From positions 1 to 60,788 of the forward strand of contig JAHEMS010000001.1 in NCBI GenBank assembly GCA_024643595.1: 60,788 nucleotides of DNA. Reading direction: 5' to 3'. A program made the translations under genes and the position numbers. The stretch is from Bacteroidota bacterium. GTDB taxonomy: Bacteria > Bacteroidota > Bacteroidia > Cytophagales > Cyclobacteriaceae. Position 1 is the first letter of the stretch. Every line of letters starts with the position of its first letter. This document shows, piece by piece, positions 43,183-52,888 of the stretch. The notes beneath the pieces are model-generated. The model was not told where the DNA came from. It saw only the letters and a program-made list of their open reading frames with translations, and did not search any database.

Positions 43183-44055
43183 GTGAAAAAAGTAAGAATC
43201 GGTACGGTGCAAATGAGTTGTACTGAGGAGCCAAAACAAAATCTTGAAAAGGCGATTCAAAAAGTAATTGAAGCGGCCGCAGGAGGTGCTCAAATTGTTT
43301 GTTTACAGGAGTTGTTTACTTCCCTTTACTTCTGTGATGTAGAGGATTATGAGAATTTCAAATTGGCAGAGGCAATACCCGGCCCATCTACCGATGCGCT
43401 TTCAAAGGTCGCCAAAGAGTTGGGTGTGGTTATCATTGCTTCCCTTTTTGAAAAACGTGCGGAAGGCCTTTATCATAATACCACTGCGGTGATCGACGCA
43501 GATGGGAGTTATCTTGGCAAGTATAGAAAAATGCATATTCCAGACGATCCGGCCTATTATGAAAAATTTTATTTTACTCCCGGTGATTTAGGATATAAGG
43601 TTTTCAAAACCAGATTTGCCACTATCGGTGTGCTTATTTGCTGGGATCAATGGTATCCGGAAGCTGCGCGAATCACCTCCTTGATGGGGGCGGAAATATT
43701 ATTTTATCCTACAGCTATCGGTTGGGCAACTTCTCAGGATGAAGCCACTAATACCGAGCAATATAATGCCTGGCAAACTATTCAACGCAGTCATTCAGTG
43801 GCTAATGGCGTGCATGTGGTAAGTGTAAATCGAGTTGGTTTAGAGCAGCATGGAGCCATGAAATTCTGGGGCGGAACATTTATAACCAATCCCTTTGGAA
43901 GCATCTTATATAAAGCATCACATGACAATGAAGAAATAAATGTTTTGGAGATCGATCTAAAAATGACCGACAATTACCGTACCCATTGGCCATTTCTTCG
44001 CGATCGCAGAATTGATTCTTATCAACCCATTACAAAAAGATATATAGACGAATAA
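43183..44055 (+). CDS. aguB: N-carbamoylputrescine amidohydrolase
   Basis: A 290-residue nitrilase-superfamily enzyme. The Glu-Lys-Cys triad is visible in LQELFTSLYF, KYRKMHIPDDP and VLICWDQWYPEAAR. The motifs MHIPDDPAYYEKFYFTPGD and PTAIGWATSQDE are typical of AguB. It hydrolyses N-carbamoylputrescine to putrescine, ammonia and CO2. Start is GTG at 43183. Agmatine deiminase, which makes its substrate, is the next gene, so the two form a polyamine route from agmatine. Confidence 0.95.
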   Translation: MKKVRIGTVQMSCTEEPKQNLEKAIQKVIEAAAGGAQIVCLQELFTSLYFCDVEDYENFKLAEAIPGPSTDALSKVAKELGVVIIASLFEKRAEGLYHNTTAVIDADGSYLGKYRKMHIPDDPAYYEKFYFTPGDLGYKVFKTRFATIGVLICWDQWYPEAARITSLMGAEILFYPTAIGWATSQDEATNTEQYNAWQTIQRSHSVANGVHVVSVNRVGLEQHGAMKFWGGTFITNPFGSILYKASHDNEEINVLEIDLKMTDNYRTHWPFLRDRRIDSYQPITKRYIDE

Positions 44056-44056
44056 A

Positions 44057-44118
44057 TTCAATATTTAAGATTCAATATAAACATTGAACCCTCTTGAATT
44101 TGAATACTAAATTTTGAA
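44057..44118. promoter_or_regulatory. Cluster of TTCAA/TTGAA half-sites between aguB and aguA
   Basis: The 69-base gap holds two TTCAA (44057, 44071) and four TTGAA (44084, 44094, 44100, 44114) elements. One pair forms the inverted repeat TTCAAT-N6-ATTGAA at 44071-44088. It may be an operator or simply AT-rich sequence; seen directly, role unproven. Confidence 0.3.
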
Positions 44119-44124
44119 TTTCGA

Positions 44125-45159
44125 ATGACACCGAAAGAACAAGGGTACTATTTCCCTGCAGAATTTGCTAAACATTCCGCCACCTGGCTTAGCTGGCCAC
44201 ATAAAGAAGAGTCATGGCCCGGCAAGATTGAATCGATTTATCCGGTATATGCTGAATTTATTAAACGCCTTGCAGAAGGGGAGAAGGTTAATATCAATAT
44301 ATTGAATGAAAGCCTGAAGCAAAGAGCCGTAAGTTATTTGCAAAGCGCTGAAGCAAATCTTGCCCAAATTGACTTCTTCTTTCATCCTACAAACGATGCC
44401 TGGTGTCGTGATCATGGTCCTGCTTTTTTAATCAACCCCATAGAGAAAAAGAAAATGATTGTAGATTGGGGCTACAATGCATGGGGAGGCAAATATCCGC
44501 CATTTGATCTTGATGATGTAATCCCGACCCTTATTGCAAATCAATTAAATATTCCGGTAGTCTATCCAGGTATTGTAATGGAGGGCGGCTCTGTTGAATT
44601 TAATGGAAGAGGGACTTTGCTGACCACAAAAGCATGTTTGCTAAACCCTAATCGTAACCCCCACCTAAATCAAGCCCAGATCGAAGAGTATTTATTCAGC
44701 TATTATGGTGTAACCAATATCCTTTGGCTTGGTGATGGTATAGTCGGTGATGATACGGATGGCCATATTGATGATCTTACCCGTTTTGTAAACGAAGATA
44801 CGGTAGTTACCATAGTGGAATCCAACAAGCAGGATGAGAATTATGAGCTGCTTCAGGAAAACTTTAAAATGCTACATACTTTGAGACTGGAAAATGGCAA
44901 GCAAATGAACATTGTTGAATTGCCTATGCCATCTGCAGTTTTTTATGAGGATATGCGGCTACCGGCTTCCTACGCAAATTTTTATATTGGCAACAAGTAT
45001 GTGATTGTCCCAACATTTCGAGATAAAAATGATGATCGTGCTTTAGATATTCTTCAGGGGTGTTTTTCAGACAGAAAAGTGATTGGACTTGATTCTACTG
45101 ATATTATCTGGGGTCTGGGGTCATTCCATTGTTTGAGTCAGCAAGAACCCGTAGTTTGA
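44125..45159 (+). CDS. aguA: Agmatine deiminase
   Basis: A 344-residue guanidino-group hydrolase of the PAD/agmatine deiminase fold. It shows TWLSWPHKEESWPG, DAWCRDHGPAFL, GGSVEFNGRGTLL, the His/Asp motif DTDGHIDDLTRF and the nucleophile Cys in GSFHCLSQQEP. It converts agmatine to N-carbamoylputrescine, the substrate of aguB just upstream. The ATG start is clear. Its stop overlaps a possible -33 element of the TonB-receptor operon. Confidence 0.95.
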   Translation: MTPKEQGYYFPAEFAKHSATWLSWPHKEESWPGKIESIYPVYAEFIKRLAEGEKVNINILNESLKQRAVSYLQSAEANLAQIDFFFHPTNDAWCRDHGPAFLINPIEKKKMIVDWGYNAWGGKYPPFDLDDVIPTLIANQLNIPVVYPGIVMEGGSVEFNGRGTLLTTKACLLNPNRNPHLNQAQIEEYLFSYYGVTNILWLGDGIVGDDTDGHIDDLTRFVNEDTVVTIVESNKQDENYELLQENFKMLHTLRLENGKQMNIVELPMPSAVFYEDMRLPASYANFYIGNKYVIVPTFRDKNDDRALDILQGCFSDRKVIGLDSTDIIWGLGSFHCLSQQEPVV

Positions 45160-45198
45160 TACTATTCTTCACGTTATATTTAGAAAATCTTTACTTCT

Positions 45199-47889
45199 TT
45201 GACCCGATACATTCTGCTCTTGGTTATCCTGGGATACTCCTGTGCAACTATTGCGCAGGAAAGGGTTGACAGTAAATCGGTATCTATAGAAAAAGATCAG
45301 CCGCTCCTTGATTTTCTCTCGTCAATTGAGTCCCGTTCTGCAATTCGATTCTTTTATATGGAGGATTGGCTATTCCCTTTTACCGTAAAAAGTGCATTAA
45401 GTGGATTATCGTTGAAAGCGGTATTATCAACGGTACTTGAGGATTCAGAGATTAGTGTAATTTTTCTTAATGATTATTCAGTTATTTTTTATAAAGATCC
45501 TCACCGTGAATTAGAACGTGAAGCAATAGTCGAAACGGCAATTTCAAAAAAAATTAAAGTTGATCGGCTAACATTGGGCTCACTAAAATCAAATCCTTCG
45601 GGAAGAACAATAAACTTGCAGGGCACGGTGAAGGACAAGGAAAGTCAAAACCCAATTGCGGGAGCGACGGTTTATGTAAACGATCTTAATATAAGTGCAC
45701 AGACTAATGCAAATGGGGAATTTCAAATAGTGATGCCAGGCGGAGAATATATTCTAAGCTTTCGTTTTTTAAATTATGAGGAGAAACTCATCGTCGCCAG
45801 TGTTTACGAAAGTGGCGAAGTCAATATAGAGTTAGAAGAATCTCCTACCACGCTCGAAGAGGTAATTATAACAGATCAGTCCATTGTTGAAAAACGCATT
45901 GGGCAAACTTCTATTAGCATGATTGATATTAGCCGCTCGCCTTCTTTTTTAGGAGAGATGGATGTTATCAAATCCTTACAAACGCAGTCAGGTGTATCAG
46001 CGGTAAGCGAAGTAAGTACTGGATATAATGTGAGAGGAGGTGGCGTTGACCAGAATTTGGTGCTCTATGATGGAGTACCCATATTTAACACTTCTCACGC
46101 ACTCGGTTTTTTTTCAGCTTTCAATGCGGAAGCAATTAAGGAAACCTCCTTCTTTAAAGGAGGTATCCCTGCCGAATATGGAGGAAGGGTATCTTCCGTG
46201 TTAAGCATGACTTCCAAAGAAGGTAATTATCAAAATTGGAATGGCAACTTTGGAATAGGATTCGTATCCAGCAATTTTGCAGTGGGGGGTCCGATTAAAA
46301 AAGACACCAGCAGTCTCATCATATCATTTCGATCCACCTATTCAGACTGGATTCTGAATTTTCTTCAAAAAGGATATCAAGATATTGAGAAAAGTTCGGT
46401 CGCTTTTTATGACGGGTCGATCAAATATGGACAGAAATTGAAAAATGGAGGTAAGCTTACTGTATCTTCTTATTTCAGTAACGATAAATTTCAGCTTGCT
46501 ACAGATACCATTAACCATTGGCAAAATCTTGCCTTGGGTGTTCGATATGATAATTCATTGGGTAGTAAATACTACTATAGTCTTGGGTTAAATATTGGGC
46601 GATACGCCTATCAACTCAACAAAAATGATCCCGCCACCGCATTTGAACTAGGATATAGTATTTTTTATCCTTCTATTAAATTTGATGTAAACAGAGATGG
46701 CTTACATAAACAGTCTTTTGGATTTCAATCGACATTCTACAATTTCAGACCTGGAGAATTAAGGGTAACCTCAGATCAATCCAATAGCAGGGATGTTACC
46801 ATGCCCAATGAACGATCCGCAGAATCGGCCATTTATTTCAGTGACTCATTTTTTTGGAAGGAGCGTTTGAACATTGATGCTGGACTAAGACTTACCATGT
46901 ACAATCGATTTGGACCTGGTTGGGTGTATGGTTATCAGCCAGGATCGCCATTAGAACCAAGGGCGGTGGTTGATTCTACCTATTATGCGGCAGGAGAATT
47001 GATGAAAACCTATGGAGGAGTTGAGCCACGTCTTTCTTTGCGCTATTCGGTTAGCAGGCAGTCTTCCATAAAGCTGGGATACAACAGAATATATCAATTT
47101 GTGCATCTTGTCTCCAACACAGCTTCCGTGACACCCGTGGATATCTGGCAATCCAGCAATACTTTCTTTAAGCCACAAATAGCAGATCAATTATCATTAG
47201 GCTATTTCCGGAATTCCAAAGAAGGGATTTGGCAAGGCTTTGTGGAAGTATTTTATAAACATATCCAGAATGTTCTCGATTTTAAGGATGGGGCAAATCT
47301 TATTTTGAATCCAAAATTAGAGACGGCATTACTAAGCGGGGTTGGAAAATCATATGGTGCCGAATTCACACTGAGTAAAGTTAAGGGGAAATTTGAGACT
47401 GAAATTAACTATACTTATTCAAGATCATTAAGAGTTGTCAATGGAATTTTTGATATCGAAAAGATTAATAATGGGAAAGTTTATCCCTCTAACTATGATC
47501 AGCCACATATCTTCAATTTCACTTGGAGATATTCATTGGCCAGAAATGTATTCTTCTCGGGACTTTTCACCTATCGTACGGGTCGGCCCATTTCAATCCC
47601 ATTGGCAGCTTACGAAATAAATTCATCTCCGATTATTGATTTCTCTAATCGTAATAATTATCGCCTGGCAAATTATCACCGCCTTGATATCGCATTGGTT
47701 ATCGAAGGAAGTAACAAGAAAAATAAACGAGCGAGGAGTCAGTGGGCTATTTCGATTTATAATGTTTATGGAAGAAGAAATCCATACTCAGCGTATTTTG
47801 ATTACAATGTGGGAGGGGCAGTAAAGCCATACCAGATATCGTTAATCGGTGTACCCGTGCCATCTTTCACTTACGGGATAAAATTTTAA
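45199..47889 (+). CDS. TonB-dependent outer-membrane receptor with STN and carboxypeptidase-like domains
   Basis: An 896-residue receptor. Leader to about 20 (TRYILLLVILGYSCATIAQ); STN-like domain about 27-110 (DQPLLDFLSSIE, SLKAVLSTVLED); carboxypeptidase-regulatory-like domain about 135-215 (GTVKDKESQNPIAGATVYV); plug about 215-345 (YNVRGGGVDQNLVLYDGVPIF, GGIPAEYGGRVSSVL); 22-strand barrel to the end. An STN domain suggests contact with an anti-sigma factor, but no FecI/FecR genes are present here. The partner is a DUF4249 lipoprotein, not SusD, so the ligand is uncertain. Start is TTG 45199. Confidence 0.92.
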   Translation: MTRYILLLVILGYSCATIAQERVDSKSVSIEKDQPLLDFLSSIESRSAIRFFYMEDWLFPFTVKSALSGLSLKAVLSTVLEDSEISVIFLNDYSVIFYKDPHRELEREAIVETAISKKIKVDRLTLGSLKSNPSGRTINLQGTVKDKESQNPIAGATVYVNDLNISAQTNANGEFQIVMPGGEYILSFRFLNYEEKLIVASVYESGEVNIELEESPTTLEEVIITDQSIVEKRIGQTSISMIDISRSPSFLGEMDVIKSLQTQSGVSAVSEVSTGYNVRGGGVDQNLVLYDGVPIFNTSHALGFFSAFNAEAIKETSFFKGGIPAEYGGRVSSVLSMTSKEGNYQNWNGNFGIGFVSSNFAVGGPIKKDTSSLIISFRSTYSDWILNFLQKGYQDIEKSSVAFYDGSIKYGQKLKNGGKLTVSSYFSNDKFQLATDTINHWQNLALGVRYDNSLGSKYYYSLGLNIGRYAYQLNKNDPATAFELGYSIFYPSIKFDVNRDGLHKQSFGFQSTFYNFRPGELRVTSDQSNSRDVTMPNERSAESAIYFSDSFFWKERLNIDAGLRLTMYNRFGPGWVYGYQPGSPLEPRAVVDSTYYAAGELMKTYGGVEPRLSLRYSVSRQSSIKLGYNRIYQFVHLVSNTASVTPVDIWQSSNTFFKPQIADQLSLGYFRNSKEGIWQGFVEVFYKHIQNVLDFKDGANLILNPKLETALLSGVGKSYGAEFTLSKVKGKFETEINYTYSRSLRVVNGIFDIEKINNGKVYPSNYDQPHIFNFTWRYSLARNVFFSGLFTYRTGRPISIPLAAYEINSSPIIDFSNRNNYRLANYHRLDIALVIEGSNKKNKRARSQWAISIYNVYGRRNPYSAYFDYNVGGAVKPYQISLIGVPVPSFTYGIKF

Positions 47890-47896
47890 CAACCAG

Positions 47897-48982
47897 ATGA
47901 GAAGAATATTAATACCGATTCTGTTCCTCATTGTGATGGCATGTGTAGACCCACTCAATGTAAAGTTGCCTGGTTCAGAAAGACGGCTGGTCGTTGATGG
48001 TTTAATTACCGATCAGCCAGGTCCTTATCAGGTAAAACTATATTACTCCAATCAACTTAGTTCAATCAGGCTTGTCCCTTTTGATCCGGTAACACTTGCC
48101 CAGGTATCTATTTTTGATGATCAGAACAATAAGCATGTATTAACGGAAATCACTCCGGGAATTTATGAAACGAATAGAGATGAATTCAAAGGAGAGATTG
48201 GCAGGGGCTACTTCCTATCCATAAGGACAAGCGATGGAAGGGAATATAAATCTGATGTGCAACACATGGTGGCCTCAGGTGAAATCAGCAATATTTATTT
48301 TGAGTTTGAAACGAATAATTTATTAAAGGAGGACTATTACTTAAAAGTATTCATTGATGCTAAAGGAGCTTTGGAGGAAGATAATCTCTTTCGTTGGCGA
48401 TGGACAACCATTCACAAAACAAAATCATATCCAGAGCGTCAAACAAAATCTACTCCTGGTGGTGAGATTCCTATTCCACCGCTGTGCAGCGGATATGTTT
48501 ATCAGCGAGGACAACTTATTAGAGTGGGAGACTGCACTTGCTGTATTTGCTGGTCTTATAATTATAGTGATGGCGCTTTTGTATCGCACAATGAGTTTGT
48601 AAGCGAAAATCAATTTAATAAGCAGTTCCTGGGCTCCATTCCCGTTACTTCAATGCACTTCAGCGATCGCTATTATATTCAGGTGGAGCAATTGAGCCTT
48701 TCTGAAGAAGCTTATCATTTCTGGAGTCTTGTAGAGAAGCAACAAGTTGGCAGCACTAATTTATTTCAGCCAAACGCCATAAAGATCAGGGGTAATGTAA
48801 AGAACATCAGTAATCCTGATGAAGAGGTTTTGGGTTTCTTTGGAGTATCGGGTGTAGCGATAAAGTCACTATATATTCAGGAATCAGAGGTGCCTATTAG
48901 ATTACCTGAACAGGATCCCGTCAATTACTCCTGTTTGCAATATTTTAAAAATGCAACAACGGAAAAACCATTTTTTTGGTAA
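47897..48982 (+). CDS. DUF4249 domain lipoprotein
   Basis: A 361-residue lipoprotein with the lipobox Cys in FLIVMACVDPLN. RRLVVDGLITDQPGPYQVKLYYS is the family hallmark. The beta-rich body contains an unusual Cys cluster (PPLCSGYVYQRGQLIRVGDCTCCICW) that might bind metal or form disulfides. DUF4249 proteins are typically encoded beside TonB-dependent receptors and may act as surface substrate-binding partners. It begins seven bases after the receptor stop and ends three bases before the next gene, so the three are one operon. Confidence 0.87.
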   Translation: MRRILIPILFLIVMACVDPLNVKLPGSERRLVVDGLITDQPGPYQVKLYYSNQLSSIRLVPFDPVTLAQVSIFDDQNNKHVLTEITPGIYETNRDEFKGEIGRGYFLSIRTSDGREYKSDVQHMVASGEISNIYFEFETNNLLKEDYYLKVFIDAKGALEEDNLFRWRWTTIHKTKSYPERQTKSTPGGEIPIPPLCSGYVYQRGQLIRVGDCTCCICWSYNYSDGAFVSHNEFVSENQFNKQFLGSIPVTSMHFSDRYYIQVEQLSLSEEAYHFWSLVEKQQVGSTNLFQPNAIKIRGNVKNISNPDEEVLGFFGVSGVAIKSLYIQESEVPIRLPEQDPVNYSCLQYFKNATTEKPFFW

Positions 48983-48985
48983 GTC

Positions 48986-50644
48986 ATGCGATCAATTTCC
49001 CTAATTATATTTCTCATTACATTTTTTGCTTTTATGCAGAGCGTAGATGCCCAAACAATCAGCGTAGCAAATCAGTCTGAGAATCGCAACTTATGGATTG
49101 TTTTCAATCAACCTGAATATGCGCCAGGGGACACGGCTTATTTTACAGGATACTATCATTCCATGGAAAAGCAGATAGTGAGTATCAAATTGTTTGGACC
49201 TGCCAAAGAATTAATATATCACGCCCGAGTTTTATTTCAGCATGGAGCTGGACGTGGCCAGATAATAATTCCACAAAACTATGAGCCAGGTAGTTATCAG
49301 TATGTCTGTTATTCAGAATCAAAAACCATGGAAGATAGCCCATTTTACTATTTTGGTCATCTAGCGATTTCAAGCAACAATCATTTTAACACAAGGTCGA
49401 TCCAGATTCAGGAAGACACTACCAATATTATTATCGCAACAGACAAGGAGAAATATCAACGAAGAAGCAGGGTAATTTTGTCGATTAGTCCCCAGGATTT
49501 GCCGAAATCATCAACCTTGGTTTCCATTGCGGTTTATAATGAACAACTTTTTCATCATGATACCAATCAGCATTTAACATCAATTTCAGTAGCTGCTGGG
49601 ATGAAACTGAATTCAGATAAGATTAAAGTGACTTCAAAATTTCCTGGTTTTCCTGATTACTTTACGGGCAGGGCCATCAACAATTCTAACGGCCAGGCTG
49701 TATCGGATTCTACTAAAATCACATTTTATTTAAGCAATGATGATTTTGCTTATGAAACGTATACTAAAAACGGTGGCTATTTTTCCTTCCCGTTATTTAA
49801 AAATTACCGAGATGAGAGTATTTATTACAGAATAAGTTATAAAGGAGTTCGGCTAATGGATTGTAAAATTATTATGGATGATGTGTCAATAAATGATGAA
49901 CTACTGACAACGTGGCGAAGTGACACGATGAATACATATGGCATTTATGCTTTTCAAAAGCAATTTATTAACAAGTCATTTCATTATTTCAATAGGGAAA
50001 TCAAGGTTAACTCCATCAATAATTTTGTTAGCGATGTTGAGGCGGATAAGGAGGTTTTGCTGGATAAATTTGAGCCGTTTGTATCGATGGCAGAAGTTAT
50101 CTCTAATGTTGTGCCATCTGTTAGGTATAAAAAGAGTGGTAATGATGAACGGATTCGAATCTTCCTGGAACGCACGGCTGAATTAGGCGAAAGTGATCCT
50201 ATTTATATTGTGGATGGTATAATGACAGATGATACTCGCTATATATTGAATTTGGATCCGAAGGTTGTCCGCAAAATAGGCGTGCTTTTCAGCAAGGATG
50301 TGTTAGTCAGGTTTGGCGACCTTGGTCTTGATGGAATGCTTGTTATAGAAACTAATATCTTGGATCATAGCCAACTTTCATCCGCAAATAGACTTTCTGT
50401 TGTTGGCATAGGCAGCGAAATGGAATATAAAAAGGTCGCATATCGTGAGAATAATAATTCAAGACTTCCTGACTTGAGATCGTCTTTGTATTGGAATCCT
50501 AATGCCGAAATAACGAAGGCAAACACATTTGATTTTTATACCAGTGATGATATTGGTTACTATATCATTCAAATAGTGGGAGTTGTTAATGGTCAGAGAT
50601 TTTATTCTACAAAAAGGTTTTATGTCTCTTCTGACCTTGATTAA
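48986..50644 (+). CDS. Exported macroglobulin-like/plug-domain protein
   Basis: A 552-residue protein with a signal peptide ending at SVDAQ. The N-terminal part (about 28-140; QPEYAPGDTAYFTGYYHS, EPGSYQYVCYSES) resembles the MG2/bacterial alpha-2-macroglobulin beta-sandwich. A second sandwich follows (IIIATDKEKYQRRSRVILSIS). Near the C-terminus, PIYIVDGIMTDDTRYILNLDPKVV with VLVRFGDLGLDGMLVIET looks like a TonB-receptor plug fragment without a barrel. Such proteins occur at the surface of Bacteroidota beside TonB receptors; function is unknown. It is the last gene of the operon. Confidence 0.78.
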   Translation: MRSISLIIFLITFFAFMQSVDAQTISVANQSENRNLWIVFNQPEYAPGDTAYFTGYYHSMEKQIVSIKLFGPAKELIYHARVLFQHGAGRGQIIIPQNYEPGSYQYVCYSESKTMEDSPFYYFGHLAISSNNHFNTRSIQIQEDTTNIIIATDKEKYQRRSRVILSISPQDLPKSSTLVSIAVYNEQLFHHDTNQHLTSISVAAGMKLNSDKIKVTSKFPGFPDYFTGRAINNSNGQAVSDSTKITFYLSNDDFAYETYTKNGGYFSFPLFKNYRDESIYYRISYKGVRLMDCKIIMDDVSINDELLTTWRSDTMNTYGIYAFQKQFINKSFHYFNREIKVNSINNFVSDVEADKEVLLDKFEPFVSMAEVISNVVPSVRYKKSGNDERIRIFLERTAELGESDPIYIVDGIMTDDTRYILNLDPKVVRKIGVLFSKDVLVRFGDLGLDGMLVIETNILDHSQLSSANRLSVVGIGSEMEYKKVAYRENNNSRLPDLRSSLYWNPNAEITKANTFDFYTSDDIGYYIIQIVGVVNGQRFYSTKRFYVSSDLD

Positions 50645-50661
50645 AGGAATGGGTTCAAAGA

Positions 50662-51228
50662 CTAATTGAAGTTAATAACTCCTTGCGGAGTGATACACTG
50701 ATTAAGGGGCCTGTCCAATGGGTTGACATCATCAATGATTACTTCTTCGAAAAAGGAAATGCCAATTTTCTTGCACGTCGGTTTGCAGATAGATAGCAGC
50801 TTATCATAATAGCCCTTACCGAAGCCAACGCGATGTCCATATTGATCAAAGGCAAGTAAGGGTACTAAAACCATGTCAATATCTTGTGCATTTACCGGCA
50901 TCCCGCTTTTGGGTTCTGTCATTCCCCATTTGGTGCTTTCAAGTTGATGGTTGCCATCAAAAAAAATATTTTCCATTGTATCCCCGACTACTTTGGGAAT
51001 CACTAACCGGATATGGTGAACTTCTTTTCTTATCCGATCTATAATTTGCCAGGTATCAGGCTCATGTTTTGATTTGATGGGCAAAAATATGTGCAGAATT
51101 TTTATTGGTGACAAGTCGACAGTAGCGAAGAAAAGTTCAGCGATTTTGTTACTTGATAACCTGTGTTCACTTTCCGTTAACGCACTCCGTTTAGCGAGAT
51201 AGATCTTTCGAAGTTCATCTTTATTCAT
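50662..51228 (-). CDS. fau: 5-formyltetrahydrofolate cyclo-ligase
   Basis: A 188-residue enzyme that converts 5-formyl-THF to 5,10-methenyl-THF with ATP. The family motif VGFGKGYYDKLLS and VLVPLLAFDQYGHRVG are visible, with the N-terminal basic KDELRKIYLAKRSAL. ATG 51228 overlaps the end of bshC by eight bases, so the two are translationally linked. It converges with the macroglobulin-like gene (17 bases apart). Confidence 0.92.
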   Translation of the reverse strand: MNKDELRKIYLAKRSALTESEHRLSSNKIAELFFATVDLSPIKILHIFLPIKSKHEPDTWQIIDRIRKEVHHIRLVIPKVVGDTMENIFFDGNHQLESTKWGMTEPKSGMPVNAQDIDMVLVPLLAFDQYGHRVGFGKGYYDKLLSICKPTCKKIGISFFEEVIIDDVNPLDRPLNQCITPQGVINFN

Positions 51229-52786
51229 AAAACAAAAGGTTGAACTTAAAATCAAAAGGATCAAAAACGTTTAGGAGTTTCTGTATGAACTGTGAATCTT
51301 TCTGATAGAAGTTTAAAAAGTTGTCAACCCGTTCTTGTGGGTTTCCATGAGGGAAAAGAATGTCTTTCACAGCCTCAAGCTGTCCAAGTTTTTCATGATG
51401 AATCCGTTTTTCAGCGCGTAACACTTTCTTTTCAATTTTTTCCAGGCTGGTAGCAGTACGTGTTGCCTGAGCCTCAACAAATTTAATCAACGTAGGGTCA
51501 ATACGCCCGGCACGATCACGAATTAATGAAAATTGTTCAACAAATAAGTCCATCTCTTTGCCAAAAGATAGATCGTGCTGGGTGTTTTTAATAATCCATT
51601 GATTGAACAAATTATTTTTTTCATCGAATACATTTTTATAGTCGAGGCCTGTTTTTTCAAATTTACGGGCTACATCCTTTTCTATTACCAGGGCAAAGTT
51701 TCTTGGCATTAACATAGGTAAAGGAATTTTGAAATGATCGAATACGCCCTTTAGCTGTAACCAATACACCACTTCGGCTGGTCCACCCACGTAGGCCAGG
51801 TTAGGCAATATTACTTCCTGGTATAATGGCCTCAAAATTACGTTGGGGCTAAATTTCTCCGGTTCGGTTTCAATCAGTTTAGTAATCTCTTCTTTTGTAA
51901 ACCGTATGGTTGTGTCAACGACATGAAATTGTCCATCTTTTTCTTCAATCCGGCTCCTTAGGCTTTTATCAAGAAAGAAAAAATTAGTGTCTCTTGCGAA
52001 AACCTGAGGGTGGTATCCCAACGCTTCTAATTGTCGATCTTGTTCATCGACGAGTCTTTTGGGTGTGTGATTAAATAGATCATCAGTAATTACCGGCTGA
52101 AATAGTTTTTTTAAACTATGATCATCAGCGTCCAGCACAATCAACCCTTCATCGCCGAATAGTTCATTGACATAATATCGTACAGATTCGCTTAAAGAAT
52201 TATGTTTTACATAGGCATTCTTGAAGACACTTAATTCACCTGGAATTTCTAAAAATAATTTTTGAATTGATGCTGGATTAAAACGCCCCACAGCACCTTG
52301 TTGATCAGTTTCCCAGGTGTATTTCTTTCCGTATAATCTAAAGTACTTGATCTCCTCATAGTCATGATCTTCCGAAGCCATCCAGTAAACGGGTACAAAA
52401 TTATTATCCGGAAACGCCTTTTTTAGTTCTTTGCACGCATTGATTACAGTAACGATTTTGTAAATGAAATAGAGTGGACCAGTAAAGATATTGAGCTGGT
52501 GACCGGTGGTAATTGTGAATGTATTGGAACGGGAAAGTAAATTAATGTTTGTTTTGACCGCTTCTTTCTGTAGATGATTCTTGTATTGACTCAGCAGTGT
52601 AGATACCAAAGTGCTGCGATGAGTGTCAGGGAATGATTGTTTTTTGAGACCCATCTGTTCTTCAAAATTTTCCGATGCCGGAAAAAGAGAATAGAATTTT
52701 TTTAATGTTTCCTTTTGCTGAATGTAATCGATAAAGAAAGTGGAGAATGAATTAGTTTGTGCGAACGGAATTTTTTGAACACGCAT
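51221..52786 (-). CDS. bshC: Bacillithiol synthase, cysteine-adding enzyme BshC
   Basis: A 521-residue BshC homologue, the last enzyme of bacillithiol synthesis, joining cysteine to GlcN-malate. It has a Rossmann-like core (TITTGHQLNIFTGPLYFIYKI, FVPVYWMASEDHDYEE, YVGGPAEVVYWLQLKGVF) and a C-terminal coiled coil (ATRTATSLEKIEKKVLRAEK). The HQLNIFTGP and SEDHD motifs are diagnostic. ATG 52786 is used; the longer frame upstream is not family-like. It overlaps the folate cyclo-ligase gene. bshA and bshB are not in the window. Confidence 0.95.
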   Translation of the reverse strand: MRVQKIPFAQTNSFSTFFIDYIQQKETLKKFYSLFPASENFEEQMGLKKQSFPDTHRSTLVSTLLSQYKNHLQKEAVKTNINLLSRSNTFTITTGHQLNIFTGPLYFIYKIVTVINACKELKKAFPDNNFVPVYWMASEDHDYEEIKYFRLYGKKYTWETDQQGAVGRFNPASIQKLFLEIPGELSVFKNAYVKHNSLSESVRYYVNELFGDEGLIVLDADDHSLKKLFQPVITDDLFNHTPKRLVDEQDRQLEALGYHPQVFARDTNFFFLDKSLRSRIEEKDGQFHVVDTTIRFTKEEITKLIETEPEKFSPNVILRPLYQEVILPNLAYVGGPAEVVYWLQLKGVFDHFKIPLPMLMPRNFALVIEKDVARKFEKTGLDYKNVFDEKNNLFNQWIIKNTQHDLSFGKEMDLFVEQFSLIRDRAGRIDPTLIKFVEAQATRTATSLEKIEKKVLRAEKRIHHEKLGQLEAVKDILFPHGNPQERVDNFLNFYQKDSQFIQKLLNVFDPFDFKFNLLFYE

Positions 52787-52888
52787 GATTAGCAGCAGGT
52801 GAGTTGACAAAAAAACATACCTCGAATAACGTCTAAAATTTGATAAAGTTTGAAAATTTCAGGCACCAAATTAAACCTTCATAAGTTG

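Noticed and set aside
45156..45182. TTG-N16-TATATTTA as promoter of the TonB receptor operon
   Set aside because: Short spacer and a mismatch in the last base of the -7 box; too weak to list.
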